From Erythrobacter fulvus (GTDB taxonomy: Bacteria > Pseudomonadota > Alphaproteobacteria > Sphingomonadales > Sphingomonadaceae), in the NCBI RefSeq assembly GCF_028595285.1, contig NZ_JAQQXQ010000008.1, positions 1-64,000 of the forward strand: a DNA stretch of 64,000 nucleotides, in the 5' to 3' direction. The notes under the pieces are model-generated. The model did not search any database. It saw nothing but the letters and a program-made list of their open reading frames with translations, and was not told where the DNA came from. This document shows, in pieces, positions 15,819-23,126 of this stretch. The first letter of the stretch is position 1; the number at the start of each line of letters is the position of its first letter. Position numbers and translations under genes: made by a program.

Positions 15819-16097
15819 CTAAACGCGCAAACTAATCCCATCCGCAAGCTCGGCGGCTGGGAAGGCGCTCACGAAGGCATGCGCGATTTCGATATTACGG
15901 AAGTAGAATGCCGCCGTGCTGCAAGCCAAGCCGGGCGCACCGTGGCAGGCATATTCTGCCGCCGAGACGTTTGCTCTCAGCCAATCGGTCATGCCATCGA
16001 GCAGCTTACCCAGCCCGCCATCCGGCACGCGGATTTTCACCCGGACCGGAAAGGCCAGATCATCCCGCTTCGCCTGCCGAATCGAATGCTGCGACAT
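15819..16097 (-). CDS. Small conserved cytoplasmic protein, unknown function
   Basis: This 92-residue protein has no signal peptide. It contains LLDGMTDWLRANV and a CSTAAFYFRNIEIAHAF block, which reads as a compact alpha/beta domain rather than a chance frame. It sits in the island behind a 478-base gap holding repeats. No family name can be given. Confidence 0.55.
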   Translation of the reverse strand: MSQHSIRQAKRDDLAFPVRVKIRVPDGGLGKLLDGMTDWLRANVSAAEYACHGAPGLACSTAAFYFRNIEIAHAFVSAFPAAELADGISLRV

Positions 16098-16132
16098 GAG
16101 CGGAACATGAAGGGAACGAACGCCAGCCGCAA

Positions 16133-16153
16133 TCCCTCTCGCGCGTGTGCGCG
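16133..16153 (-). repeat. Iteron-like motif, copy 1
   Basis: TCCCTCTCGCGCGTGTGCG on the plus strand. Related copies occur at 16466-16482, 18126-18144 and 18175-18190. The motif is rich in alternating CG/CA steps and partly palindromic. Confidence 0.5.
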
Positions 16154-16431
16154 GGCGAAAAACTGTGTTAGCGTTTCAATGGTGGATGATGACCGGTTGC
16201 CACCTTCGCGGCTTCAAGAATTTGACCACCCCCCATCGCACTACATTTAGTGTCACAGTGTCTCAATATGGGGCTTGAGCATCGCCGCAAGCTGCGGAAG
16301 CCCATTGGACTGCAAGTGGATGATAAACTCGTTCGGGCTGTAGGCAGGAGCCTTAGTCACCCGGACCCTGCGACAGCGCCCGCCGGCCCATGTTGTTTCG
16401 CTGCTCAGCTTGTCCGCAGTGTCCGGCGCGC

Positions 16432-16490
16432 ATGTATCGCCGCTTTTATAGCTCCGCTTGTTTCCTCCCTCGCGTGTACGCGTATCGCGC
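16432..16490 (-). repeat. Long repeat copy A within the island
   Basis: About 55 bases here align without gaps to 18096-18150, with roughly three quarters of positions identical. The shared parts include ATCGCC, TTTTATAG and a TCCGC element, ending in the CCCTC-GCG motif (16466-16482). One copy is intergenic and the other falls within the 5' part of the HUH reading frame. Confidence 0.6.
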
Positions 16491-16575
16491 AGCGAACGAG
16501 GGAGATACTTCGCTCAAAGCAAAATGCCGCTGGTCGCGAGACTAGCGGCATTGCATGCAAGTAGTTGGATCGGCG

Positions 16576-17241
16576 TCAGACCGCGAAACGAACCCGGTGC
16601 GTCGTATTGCCCCGACGACGCATCGCAGCGCCCACTAGACCGAAGCCAAGGAGCATCATCGCCCAAGTCGCCGGTTCAGGAACCGGGCTGACCGGGGTCC
16701 CTTGACCGACTGCTGAGGATACATTGCCGATTTGGAAGCTCTGCGTGCGGTTCACGAAATTACTAAGCGTAATCTCGTTTTTCGCACTGCCGAACTGCAG
16801 TGTCAGAGTACCCGTGCCGGGGTCTGAAATATTCTTGTGATTGCCGTTGGGGCAACTACCGCTGCCGGCTTGAAAGCAAGTTTCGGCTCTAAACCCTGCA
16901 GCCTTAAACCCGAGACTCTCGTTGCCGTAGGTACCATCCGCCATAACACCCACGACATCTGGAGATACGTTGAAGCCAAACCCCGTCACCGTACCCGCGC
17001 CAGTGTTATCTAGAGAGTATTTGAAGACCCAGTTAGAGCCCACGCTGATTACGGTAAGCGTCAGGAGCGAACTAAGGCCCCGAACCACTTGGCCGTCAGA
17101 CAAGCCGTTGAACGAGACGTTGAACGTATCGTCAACCCCGGTAACTGTCACCTGACCGCCATCGATGGTAACAGCCGCCTGTGCTGGCGATGAGAGGGCG
17201 AAACCTATTGCCACACCGCTCATCAAAACTGCCTGCTTCAT
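16576..17241 (-). CDS. PEPxxWA-CTERM exported protein
   Basis: This encodes a 221-residue protein with a signal peptide (IGFALSSPAQAA) and a C-terminal sorting signal. The signal is PEPATWAMM, then a membrane helix (LLGFGLVGAA), then MRRRG. This tripartite tail is the PEPxxWA form recognised by exosortase systems of sphingomonads, where the protein is processed at the outer envelope. The middle is beta-rich with N/G/T-rich stretches typical of surface proteins. ATG 17241 is used because GAGAAGG precedes it; an upstream start at 17280 lacks support. No exosortase is encoded in this window, so it must use the host system. It is unusual cargo for a small mobile element. Confidence 0.85.
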   Translation of the reverse strand: MKQAVLMSGVAIGFALSSPAQAAVTIDGGQVTVTGVDDTFNVSFNGLSDGQVVRGLSSLLTLTVISVGSNWVFKYSLDNTGAGTVTGFGFNVSPDVVGVMADGTYGNESLGFKAAGFRAETCFQAGSGSCPNGNHKNISDPGTGTLTLQFGSAKNEITLSNFVNRTQSFQIGNVSSAVGQGTPVSPVPEPATWAMMLLGFGLVGAAMRRRGNTTHRVRFAV

Positions 17242-17449
17242 AGGTCGAATACCTTCTCCCGGCGCGCTCGCGAAAGCCACCCCATTGAACCATGACGCAG
17301 GTGCGACTTTTCGCGAATCCCGTTAGGCCCAACTCAAGGATAGTTAACAGGTTTGCGAACGGATCGAGAGTCTAAATTGAAAGTTAAGGTTAATGTGCCC
17401 CGATACGAGACTATGGCTCCCCGTCTTCACAGTCGGCAACTTGGAGTGT
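17242..17449. promoter_or_regulatory. Intergenic region upstream of the PEP-CTERM gene
   Basis: This is the probable promoter region of the PEP-CTERM gene. It is AT-richer in 17330-17400 (for example TTAAGGTTAATG) than its surroundings. The HUH gene on the same strand ends at 17450. No exact boxes can be fixed. Confidence 0.3.
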
Positions 17450-18271
17450 TCAACTTTGCACTGCCCACACCCTAAGATTCTGCGTCCGCCCCCAGCGCTT
17501 CCCGACAATCGCCCCGCCCGGCTTTAGCAGATCCAGCCCCAACTCCGCTGCCACCGTGCTATCGCTGCCCTTAGTGAAATAGTTTCCCAGCCGCTCTAGG
17601 TTCTCGCGGTAGAGCGCCGGGCTTGTCCAAGCGCAATTCACGCTCCCGCCGATCGGACTAATCCGGCTCACCCCCTTTGAGTATTGCCCGCCCGCCGCCT
17701 TGATCCAGCGCCGGGTAAGATAGCCTAGCCGCCAGCCACGCGGCAGGTGGAACGCGATGTGAACGTGAGCGCCGTTCCGCACCCCAACCTCCCGCACCCA
17801 GACAGCCGCGAAGCTTCCGCCTCTCACACGCGCGTAGCGGCTTACAAAAACTAGCAGCCTGCCCACGAATGCAGCCCCGTCCCGGTCGGAAATCCCGGCC
17901 CGCTCATAGTCTACCGTCCAATGGCGGGTGAGAGGCAAGCCCTTCAGATCTGCTGTAGCTAAAGCCTTGAGGATTCCTTCAGCCTGACCTTGTTTGAGCG
18001 CCGTTGTCACCCGGTCCCGCCGATTGCGTGCGCCGCCCCACGTGCCTTTTTTCGGTGCCGGAAAATTCGCTTTCCCTTTCGCGGGCGAGCTGTGTGCATC
18101 GCCTTTTTTATAGGTCCGCAGGTTTTCCCTCTCGCATGCGCGCGTATTGCTCTCACAAGTCGCGTTTGCTGCCTTCCTCTCGCGCGTGCGTGGAATGCGT
18201 GATTTATCGGCTGGCGGCTGGGATGGGCCATAACTGCATAGTTGCATGACACGTGCCAATCCGGCGCGCAT
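17450..18271 (-). CDS. Probable HUH-type replication/relaxase-like endonuclease
   Basis: This protein has up to 273 residues. Its key block is VRNGAHVHIAFHLPRG (about 165-180), with an H-hydrophobic-H metal-binding motif as in HUH endonucleases that start rolling-circle replication. The upstream strand has SFAAVWVREVG, and a downstream helix LGNYFTKGSD holds a candidate nucleophilic tyrosine. The fold resembles small Rep proteins of filamentous phages and integrative elements. The first ~85 residues are low-complexity and contain the DNA repeat also found at 16432-16490. The true start may therefore be lower, for instance GTG at 18010. If active, it would nick the element DNA for replication. 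Confidence 0.55.
   Translation of the reverse strand: MRAGLARVMQLCSYGPSQPPADKSRIPRTRERKAANATCESNTRACERENLRTYKKGDAHSSPAKGKANFPAPKKGTWGGARNRRDRVTTALKQGQAEGILKALATADLKGLPLTRHWTVDYERAGISDRDGAAFVGRLLVFVSRYARVRGGSFAAVWVREVGVRNGAHVHIAFHLPRGWRLGYLTRRWIKAAGGQYSKGVSRISPIGGSVNCAWTSPALYRENLERLGNYFTKGSDSTVAAELGLDLLKPGGAIVGKRWGRTQNLRVWAVQS
18096..18150 (-). repeat. Long repeat copy B within the island
   Basis: This pairs with copy A at 16432-16490. A further half copy of the motif, TCCTCTCGCGCGTGCG, follows at 18175-18190. Lying in the 5' end of the HUH gene, it could be the replication origin or an autoregulatory operator. Confidence 0.6.
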
Positions 18272-18390
18272 GGCTGTTTCCCGCCTGTATTATCAGGCGA
18301 GCGCCAGCCGCGCTGTCCAAGTTTCAAGATTGATCGGAAAGAGCGGGGACCGCCCCAAAAAGCGGCCCCTCGCCCGTTTTTCTGCCGTTA

Positions 18391-18624
18391 TTAAACGGCT
18401 CCGGCTTTCCTGCTTTCAGCATAAGCCGCGAGCGCCTTGGCAAGTTCCGGCACCGCATCGGGCGGGAACGTTACGCCCTTCCCGGTCGGGATAGTGCCAT
18501 CCTCTGCCCACCAGCGCAGCTCGAAGAACGTCTCGCCCTTGAAGCTCCGCTCGCCTGCGAGGATAAACCCACCGCGCTTGGCGAATTGCCAGATCGGCGG
18601 AGAGGTGAAGCCGCTACCCTCCAT
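18391..18624 (-). CDS. PC4/p15-like small DNA-binding protein
   Basis: This 77-residue protein has the pattern FILAGERSFKGETFFELRWW, then TGKGVTFPPDAVPELAKAL. This strand-strand-GKG-loop-helix layout resembles the transcriptional coactivator PC4/p15 family, which binds single-stranded DNA. ATG 18624 follows GGAGG and overlaps the upstream gene by eleven bases. The position between an AlpA-like regulator and a HUH protein would suit a role in replication of the element. Assignment is by pattern only. Confidence 0.5.
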   Translation of the reverse strand: MEGSGFTSPPIWQFAKRGGFILAGERSFKGETFFELRWWAEDGTIPTGKGVTFPPDAVPELAKALAAYAESRKAGAV

Positions 18625-19159
18625 GCTCGCCTCCGACTTGATTGTTTTGATTGTTTTCAAAACAGCCCGCCCGGTGCTCGCCCGGTGCATTATCACCGAA
18701 CAGCTTTGTGGCGAGGCGATAGCGCGCGTGGCGATATTCCCCTTCAAGCTCGGTAGAGATTGCCAGCCCGTCCTCGCGCATCGCGTGGATCGAAGCTCCA
18801 AGACGCGTATGCCACGGCAGGCAATCCCATTGCGTGATTCCGCCCGGCGTGGCGACCAGCATATCGAGCACGCGAGCGCGCTTGCCCTTGTAGCGCCATT
18901 TGCGCCCTTCTGAGTCCCGATAGGCGGCTTTGCGGCTGTTTGCCCGCCTCTGCCCCTCAGGAGCGTCCACAGCGCCTTCTGGGTGGCTCCTGCCAATCCT
19001 TGCGGCTCGGATGGCGGGTGTCCGGTCGGTTCCTGGCCCAATCGGGCTAGCATCCTGCCCGGTTTGAGGGTATTCGGAGACCGCATTTGCTTGCTGAGCA
19101 TTGCACCGGGGTTCGGGCGTTGCAGCGCCCAGCCCCGATTTCGTTTCAGGCGGCTGCAT
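18614..19159 (-). CDS. Winged-helix domain protein of the island
   Basis: This 181-residue protein has a disordered N-terminal half rich in Q, P and R, and a structured C-terminal half. The latter (KRARVLDMLVATPGGITQWD, then HTRLGASIHAMREDGL and HARYRL) reads as a winged-helix DNA-binding domain. ATG 19159 is fixed by a strong GGAGGT site. It overlaps the AlpA-like gene by 14 bases, so it is probably translated from the same messenger RNA. Such proteins are found near AlpA in integrative elements of sphingomonads; the task is probably regulatory. Confidence 0.65.
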   Translation of the reverse strand: MQPPETKSGLGAATPEPRCNAQQANAVSEYPQTGQDASPIGPGTDRTPAIRAARIGRSHPEGAVDAPEGQRRANSRKAAYRDSEGRKWRYKGKRARVLDMLVATPGGITQWDCLPWHTRLGASIHAMREDGLAISTELEGEYRHARYRLATKLFGDNAPGEHRAGCFENNQNNQVGGEHGG

Positions 19160-19352
19160 TTGCACCTCCCCCGGTAATCGGCAGGCTTGCCGCCCATGCC
19201 TCGGCATCCTCGCGCGCAATGCGGGTTGCAGCGCCGAATTTGCGGAGCTTGATGCGGCCAGCCGCCGCCTCGCGGTAAAGTGAGGTTTTCCCGATGCGGT
19301 AGCGGTCGCAAAAGTCGGCCACCGTCATTAGCTCGGAAGGGGCGTTTGTCAT
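19146..19352 (-). CDS. AlpA-like excisionase/transcription regulator
   Basis: This 68-residue protein has a MerR/AlpA-type helix-turn-helix: MTVADFCDRYRIGKTSLYRE, then GRIKLRKFGAATRIAREDAEAW. AlpA-like proteins switch on integrase expression or act as excision factors in satellite elements. It lies downstream of the integrase and of one unknown gene, and heads a tight cluster of overlapping genes (winged-helix, PC4-like, HUH). It is likely to control excision or replication of the island. Confidence 0.8.
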   Translation of the reverse strand: MTNAPSELMTVADFCDRYRIGKTSLYREAAAGRIKLRKFGAATRIAREDAEAWAASLPITGGGANAAA

Positions 19353-19461
19353 GGCCCTTGTCTCCTGCCCGGAAGCCTAGCGCCGGGCGCGCACCGCAGC
19401 GAATGCCGTGGCACGCCTAGGAATATGCCAGACTGTCCGGGATGTCGGGTGACAAGGGTTT

Positions 19462-20184
19462 TTAGGGTTTTTTGGCCCTCAATGCCCCAAGTAGCTTTCG
19501 AGCTTTTGGCTTCAGCGTGTCGTCGCTGGGGATCGGCACACCACGTCTCTCAAAAGAGGACCGCAAAAGTCGGATAAGCTCCGTTTGCACCCCCTTTGCT
19601 TCAAGGTTCGCAAACTGGACATCGTGGTAAAGCGCAGCCGCTACGTCAGCGAATGCAGCCTCCCAGTCGAAAACCGTGCGCCTGACTGCGCTCTCAGGGC
19701 CGGGCAGATTCACAGCAGTCCCCACAAATGCTGAGAGCTGCCGCCGGTTAAAAGAGACACCTGCTGCTGAATGACGCTCCCAGCCATCACCTTCCGGTTC
19801 TTCTCGGAAGTGCATTTGCCAAACGGAAAACTCCCCAATGGTCCAGTCAGCGGACTCACCGCCGAACGGTCCATGCGGCATTTCAGGTTCGGCGGACTCA
19901 AAAGGGTGCTTCCAGAATTCAGGTTCCAAGAGTTTTAAACGCCCTGTCGTGTTTTCTAGCGGCTGGGGAAAAGGCTTCTCCCAGTCCCCATCCCACTGGG
20001 TCTCGAACATATTGAAATATTGCGACGTTACGATTTCCGCTCTCGCGTCCAGAAGCCCCTTACGGCATCTGCCTACAATGATTTTTTTCGCGTCTCCCGG
20101 TTTATTGGCTGCGACTATTTCTACCGTCTCTCGACATCCGACCCATAAGGAATCGTCCTCAAGCATTGGCCAACCGAACGACAT
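19462..20184 (-). CDS. Island protein, unknown function
   Basis: This 240-residue cytoplasmic protein is acidic and rich in tryptophan and phenylalanine (for example FSVWQMHFREEPEG and FDWEAAFADVAAALYHDVQF). Its base composition is lower in GC than the neighbouring integrase. ATG 20184 lies within the last codons of the integrase frame, so the two overlap. A GTG seven codons earlier is an alternative start. No recognised domain; possible roles are defence or regulation, but nothing supports a choice. Confidence 0.55.
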   Translation of the reverse strand: MSFGWPMLEDDSLWVGCRETVEIVAANKPGDAKKIIVGRCRKGLLDARAEIVTSQYFNMFETQWDGDWEKPFPQPLENTTGRLKLLEPEFWKHPFESAEPEMPHGPFGGESADWTIGEFSVWQMHFREEPEGDGWERHSAAGVSFNRRQLSAFVGTAVNLPGPESAVRRTVFDWEAAFADVAAALYHDVQFANLEAKGVQTELIRLLRSSFERRGVPIPSDDTLKPKARKLLGALRAKKP

Positions 20185-21336
20185 TGCCGCCGCGCGCCCC
20201 GTCACAGTAATTCGCCCAAGCCGCCATTAGCTCCCGACGCTTTTCCAGCATGGTCCCGCGCTGATAGGCGGCAACCGTCTTGTCGCTCACCACGTGCGCC
20301 AGCGCAGCCTCGGCCAGATCTGAAGGCCAATTGGTTTGCTCGGCAACCCAATCGCGGAAGGTAGAGCGGAAGCCGTGCGCGGTCACGCTCTGGCCCATGT
20401 CGCGGAGCGCCTTGGTGAGCGTCATGTCGGAGAGGGGCTTGCCGCGCTTCTGGCCCGGAAAAACAAGGTCAGTGTATTCCCGGCGATGCACTTTCATACG
20501 CTCGAAAAGCGCCACCGCTTGCGGGGAAAGCGGCACCACGTGTTCGCGTCCTGCCTTCATCCGCTCGGCTGGCACCGTCCACGTTGCCGCGTCCAGATCA
20601 AGCTCGCCCCAAGTCATCAACCGCACCTCCCCCGAACGTGCGGCAGTCAGGATAACAGCTTCGAGCGCCAGCCGCCCCATGCTTTCGAATTCCCGTAATT
20701 TACGCGTAAATACGGGAAGCTCGGCATAGGGGAGCGCGGCATGGTGCTTGGGCTTGGCGCGCTGCTTAGGGAGCGCCTTGTCGATCACAGGCAAGGCCAG
20801 CCCGCTTGTCCGGTAGCCCTTGGCGACTGCCCAATCGATTACCGCATTGATACGCTGGCGCAGCCGCCGCGCGGTTTCCGGCTTTTCTAGCCATATCGCC
20901 GCGAGGCAGTCGCGCACCGCCGCCGCGTCAACGTCCGCCACCGATCGATTGCCGAATGCCGGGACCGCATAGGTTTCGAGTGTGTTGAGCCATTGCGCCG
21001 CGTGCTTGGCATTTTTCCAGCTCGGCGCGTTCTCAGCATGAACCGTTTTACGGCTACGGAAAATGTGGGAATGCCCGCCGCCTTGGCGCGCTCGGCCACC
21101 GGATCGATCCCAATCTCGATTTGCTGGCGCACATCTGCCGCGCGCTCGCGGGCAAGCTTGAGTGGGACTTTGCTTGCGCTGCCCAAGCCAATGTCGCGCC
21201 GCCGCCCGTCTTTTTGGACTCGGACAATCCAGCTCTTGCTGCCGCCCTTGCCCACCACGAGGCCGAGTCCCTCGCCATCCCAATAGCGCCCCGGTTCCTT
21301 GACCTTGGCGATTGCCGTTGCCGTGAGCTTACCCAT
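20159..21336 (-). pseudogene. Tyrosine integrase, P4 type, interrupted by a one-base frameshift
   Basis: The N-terminal part (KLTATAIAKVKEPGRYWDG, then SWIVRVQKDGRRRDIGLG) is the arm-binding DUF4102 domain of P4-like integrases. It is read in one frame from ATG 21336 to about 21050. The core-binding and catalytic domains (ARSGEVRLMTWGELDLD, then AHGFRSTFRDW and the YQRG tyrosine) are in the next frame. Restoring one A in the run at 21046-21049 (T4 on the plus strand) rejoins VAVK to TVHAEN, as in intact relatives. The frameshift is either real decay, which would trap the element, or a homopolymer sequencing error. The gene abuts the tRNA-Ser target. Confidence 0.85.
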
Positions 21337-21479
21337 TGCCGCTTTCCCCACACTATTCCCCACACCGTAGCGCGGCTAGTGGGGAACGGCAAGGGCCAGC
21401 TGGGGACGATAACGTTTGCTATTTCCCTCTATTTTAGTGGGATATAACGGCTGGCGAGGATCGGCTGGGAATGGGTGGG

Positions 21480-21493
21480 TGGCGGAGCAGGAG
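21480..21493 (+). repeat. tRNA-side attachment site of the island
   Basis: TGGCGGAGCAGGAG, the 3' end of the tRNA-Ser gene on the minus strand, is identical to 13999-14012. The integrase gene ends of the element lie on its left, so the tRNA 3' end is now supplied by this copy. Confidence 0.8.
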
Positions 21494-21570
21494 GGATTCG
21501 AACCCTCGATACGCTTTTGACGTATACACACTTTCCAGGCGTGCGCCTTCGACCACTCGGCCACTGCTCC
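21480..21570 (-). tRNA. tRNA-Ser (anticodon GGA)
   Basis: On the minus strand the acceptor stem begins GGAGCAG and ends CTGCTCC with an encoded CCA (21480-21482). The anticodon loop CTGGAAA gives anticodon GGA at 21534-21536, which reads UCC and UCU serine codons. A long variable arm with stem ATACG/CGTAT marks it as a class II serine tRNA. The GTTCGAATCC T loop is typical. Its 3' end is the integration site of the 7.5-kb island. Confidence 0.97.
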
Positions 21571-21804
21571 GCATGCCCTTACGGGCAAGCACGCGCCGAT
21601 AGCGGCGAAAGGCTGCCTTCGCAAGGCGGTCTGCGGGGGCGACGATTGGCCGGGGTGCGGAATCGTGGTAATTGAGTCGCCGTGGCCAGCGCTGCGCGGA
21701 TACGGCATTCCCTGCGAACGCGGCTATCGAGAACCCCTTTCCGCCCTCGAAAACGCGTGGAAAGGGGTTTTTGATTGGGTAGAGACTGTGCCAGAACACT
21801 CTCC

Positions 21805-22812
21805 ATGAGAACCCCACTCCTCGCCGCTGCAGCGGCCCTCGCCCTTGGTCTTCCCCTCGCCGCGCAGGACCCCTCGCGCTCAAGTAGCGAAGCGGTAGGG
21901 CCAACAAAGACTCCCGCGCCCGCCCCGTCCGAAATCGTCGCTGCCGCGCCCAAGGCGGACTGGATGGCGATCCCGGCGAAGGATCTGCTGGTGATGACCC
22001 TCGCCCCAGATGCAAAAGGCAAGCCGCGGCAGGTGGTAATCCAGTTGATGCCCGCGCCCTTCTCGCAAGGCTGGGTCCACAACATCCGCCTGTTCGCGCG
22101 CTCCGGGTGGTATGACGGCATCTCCGTCAATCGGGTGCAGGACAACTACGTCACCCAGTGGGGCGATCCCAATTACGACAATCCGGAAGCGACGGGAAAG
22201 ACAAAGCCCTTGCCCGACGGGCTAAAGGTGATGACGGAAGCGGAGTACACGACGAAGTTTGTCGGCGATGATCTACTTGCCCGCTCCCGATGGTCTGATG
22301 CTTATGCAGGTTGGGCAGCCTTTGTCGGAGGGTGGCCGGTTGGCACAGAGATGAATTCGGTCCATTCGACTGAGTATCTTGCTTGGCCCACCCACTGCTA
22401 CGGCATGGTCGGCGTCGGGCGGAATTACTCGCCCGACACCGGATCGGGCGCGGAACTCTACACCGTGATCGGCCATGCGCCGCGGCACTTGGATCGCAAC
22501 ATCGCCCTCGTCGGGCGGGTGATTGAGGGGATGCAGCACCTCTCCTCGCTGCCGCGCGGGTCGGGCGCGCTGGGTTTCTACACCGCCGAAGAAGCGGACA
22601 AGCGCACGCCGATCCTTACTGTGCGGGTGGCGAGCGATCTTCCGGCCGATGAACAACCGCAGTTCGAATACCTCTCGACCGAAAGCGACACCTTCGCGAC
22701 CTATGCCGAAGCCATCGCCAACCGCCGCGATCCGTTCTTCATTGTTCCGGCCGGCGGCGCCGATATCTGCAACATCCGCGTGCCGGTGCGGCGGGCGGAA
22801 AGCGGTGAATGA
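21805..22812 (+). CDS. Exported peptidyl-prolyl isomerase (cyclophilin type)
   Basis: This 335-residue protein begins with a signal peptide (LALGLPLAAQ) and has the cyclophilin-like core. The core includes QVVIQLMPAPFSQGWVHNIR and WYDGISVNRVQDNYVTQWGDP, with later blocks around HCYGMVGVGR and YTVIGHAPRHLDRN. Cyclophilins catalyse proline cis-trans isomerisation and help fold envelope proteins; this one would act in the periplasm. Large insertions compared with minimal cyclophilins fit an alphaproteobacterial subgroup. ATG 21805 is chosen as the start of the signal peptide. Its end overlaps the next gene. Confidence 0.8.
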   Translation: MRTPLLAAAAALALGLPLAAQDPSRSSSEAVGPTKTPAPAPSEIVAAAPKADWMAIPAKDLLVMTLAPDAKGKPRQVVIQLMPAPFSQGWVHNIRLFARSGWYDGISVNRVQDNYVTQWGDPNYDNPEATGKTKPLPDGLKVMTEAEYTTKFVGDDLLARSRWSDAYAGWAAFVGGWPVGTEMNSVHSTEYLAWPTHCYGMVGVGRNYSPDTGSGAELYTVIGHAPRHLDRNIALVGRVIEGMQHLSSLPRGSGALGFYTAEEADKRTPILTVRVASDLPADEQPQFEYLSTESDTFATYAEAIANRRDPFFIVPAGGADICNIRVPVRRAESGE

Positions 22813-23122
22813 AACCGTCCGCACTACCCTGCCGCTGAGCCGCTGGCAGGGAGAGCGCGGCACCTATCATCTCGTCGTCCTCACCGGTGCCGAAGCCCAG
22901 GCGATTGCCACCCACGCGGCGATCAGCCGGCTCGAATTCGGCCGCGCGCGCGGCTTCGGTTCGGTGAAAGTCGTCGCGCAGATCGGCGAGACGCGGTGGA
23001 AGACATCGGCATTCCCGCAGAACCGGTCGCGCGAATGGGTGCTGCTGGTCAGCCGCAAGGTGATGCGCGCCGAAGATATCGCCGAAGGTGACGCGGTGAC
23101 GCTCGAACTCGAGCTGCTCTGA
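22805..23122 (+). CDS. DUF1905-type small protein
   Basis: This 105-residue protein shows the DUF1905 pattern: a beta-rich fold with ISRLEFGRARGFGSVKVVAQIGE, TSAFP and WVLLVSRKVMRAEDI. GTG 22805 overlaps the end of the cyclophilin gene by eight bases, so the two are probably coupled. DUF1905 proteins are small cytoplasmic proteins without established activity. Confidence 0.7.
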   Translation: MNETVRTTLPLSRWQGERGTYHLVVLTGAEAQAIATHAAISRLEFGRARGFGSVKVVAQIGETRWKTSAFPQNRSREWVLLVSRKVMRAEDIAEGDAVTLELELL

Positions 23123-23126
23123 CGGC

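Larger units (their letters stand above)
16098..16575. other. Gene-free island stretch with iteron-like repeats
   Basis: There is no supportable gene in this 478-base stretch. It carries two copies of a motif that recurs in the 5' part of the HUH gene (16133-16153 and 16432-16490). It could hold an origin, operators or the promoter of the genes downstream on the minus strand. Confidence 0.45.
13999..21493. mobile_element. Integrative element in tRNA-Ser(GGA), about 7.5 kb
   Basis: The element is bounded by 14-bp direct repeats of the tRNA 3' end and has a P4-type tyrosine integrase beside the tRNA. All its genes lie on the minus strand. It carries an AlpA-like regulator, a winged-helix protein, a PC4-like protein, a probable HUH endonuclease, a PEP-CTERM protein and exported cargo. 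Parts are visibly less GC-rich than the flanking chromosome. No capsid, terminase, conjugation or partition gene is seen. It therefore resembles a phage-satellite-like or replicating integrative element. The integrase frameshift may have fixed it in place. Confidence 0.8.

Noticed and set aside
16250-16564. Plus-strand 104-codon gene in the island gap
   Set aside because: It runs against the direction of all island genes, lacks a ribosome binding site, and covers the iteron-like repeats.
18391-19311. 306-codon minus-strand frame as one protein
   Set aside because: Only its last 77 residues look real (PC4-like); the upstream part runs out of frame over the winged-helix and AlpA genes, which have their own strong start signals.
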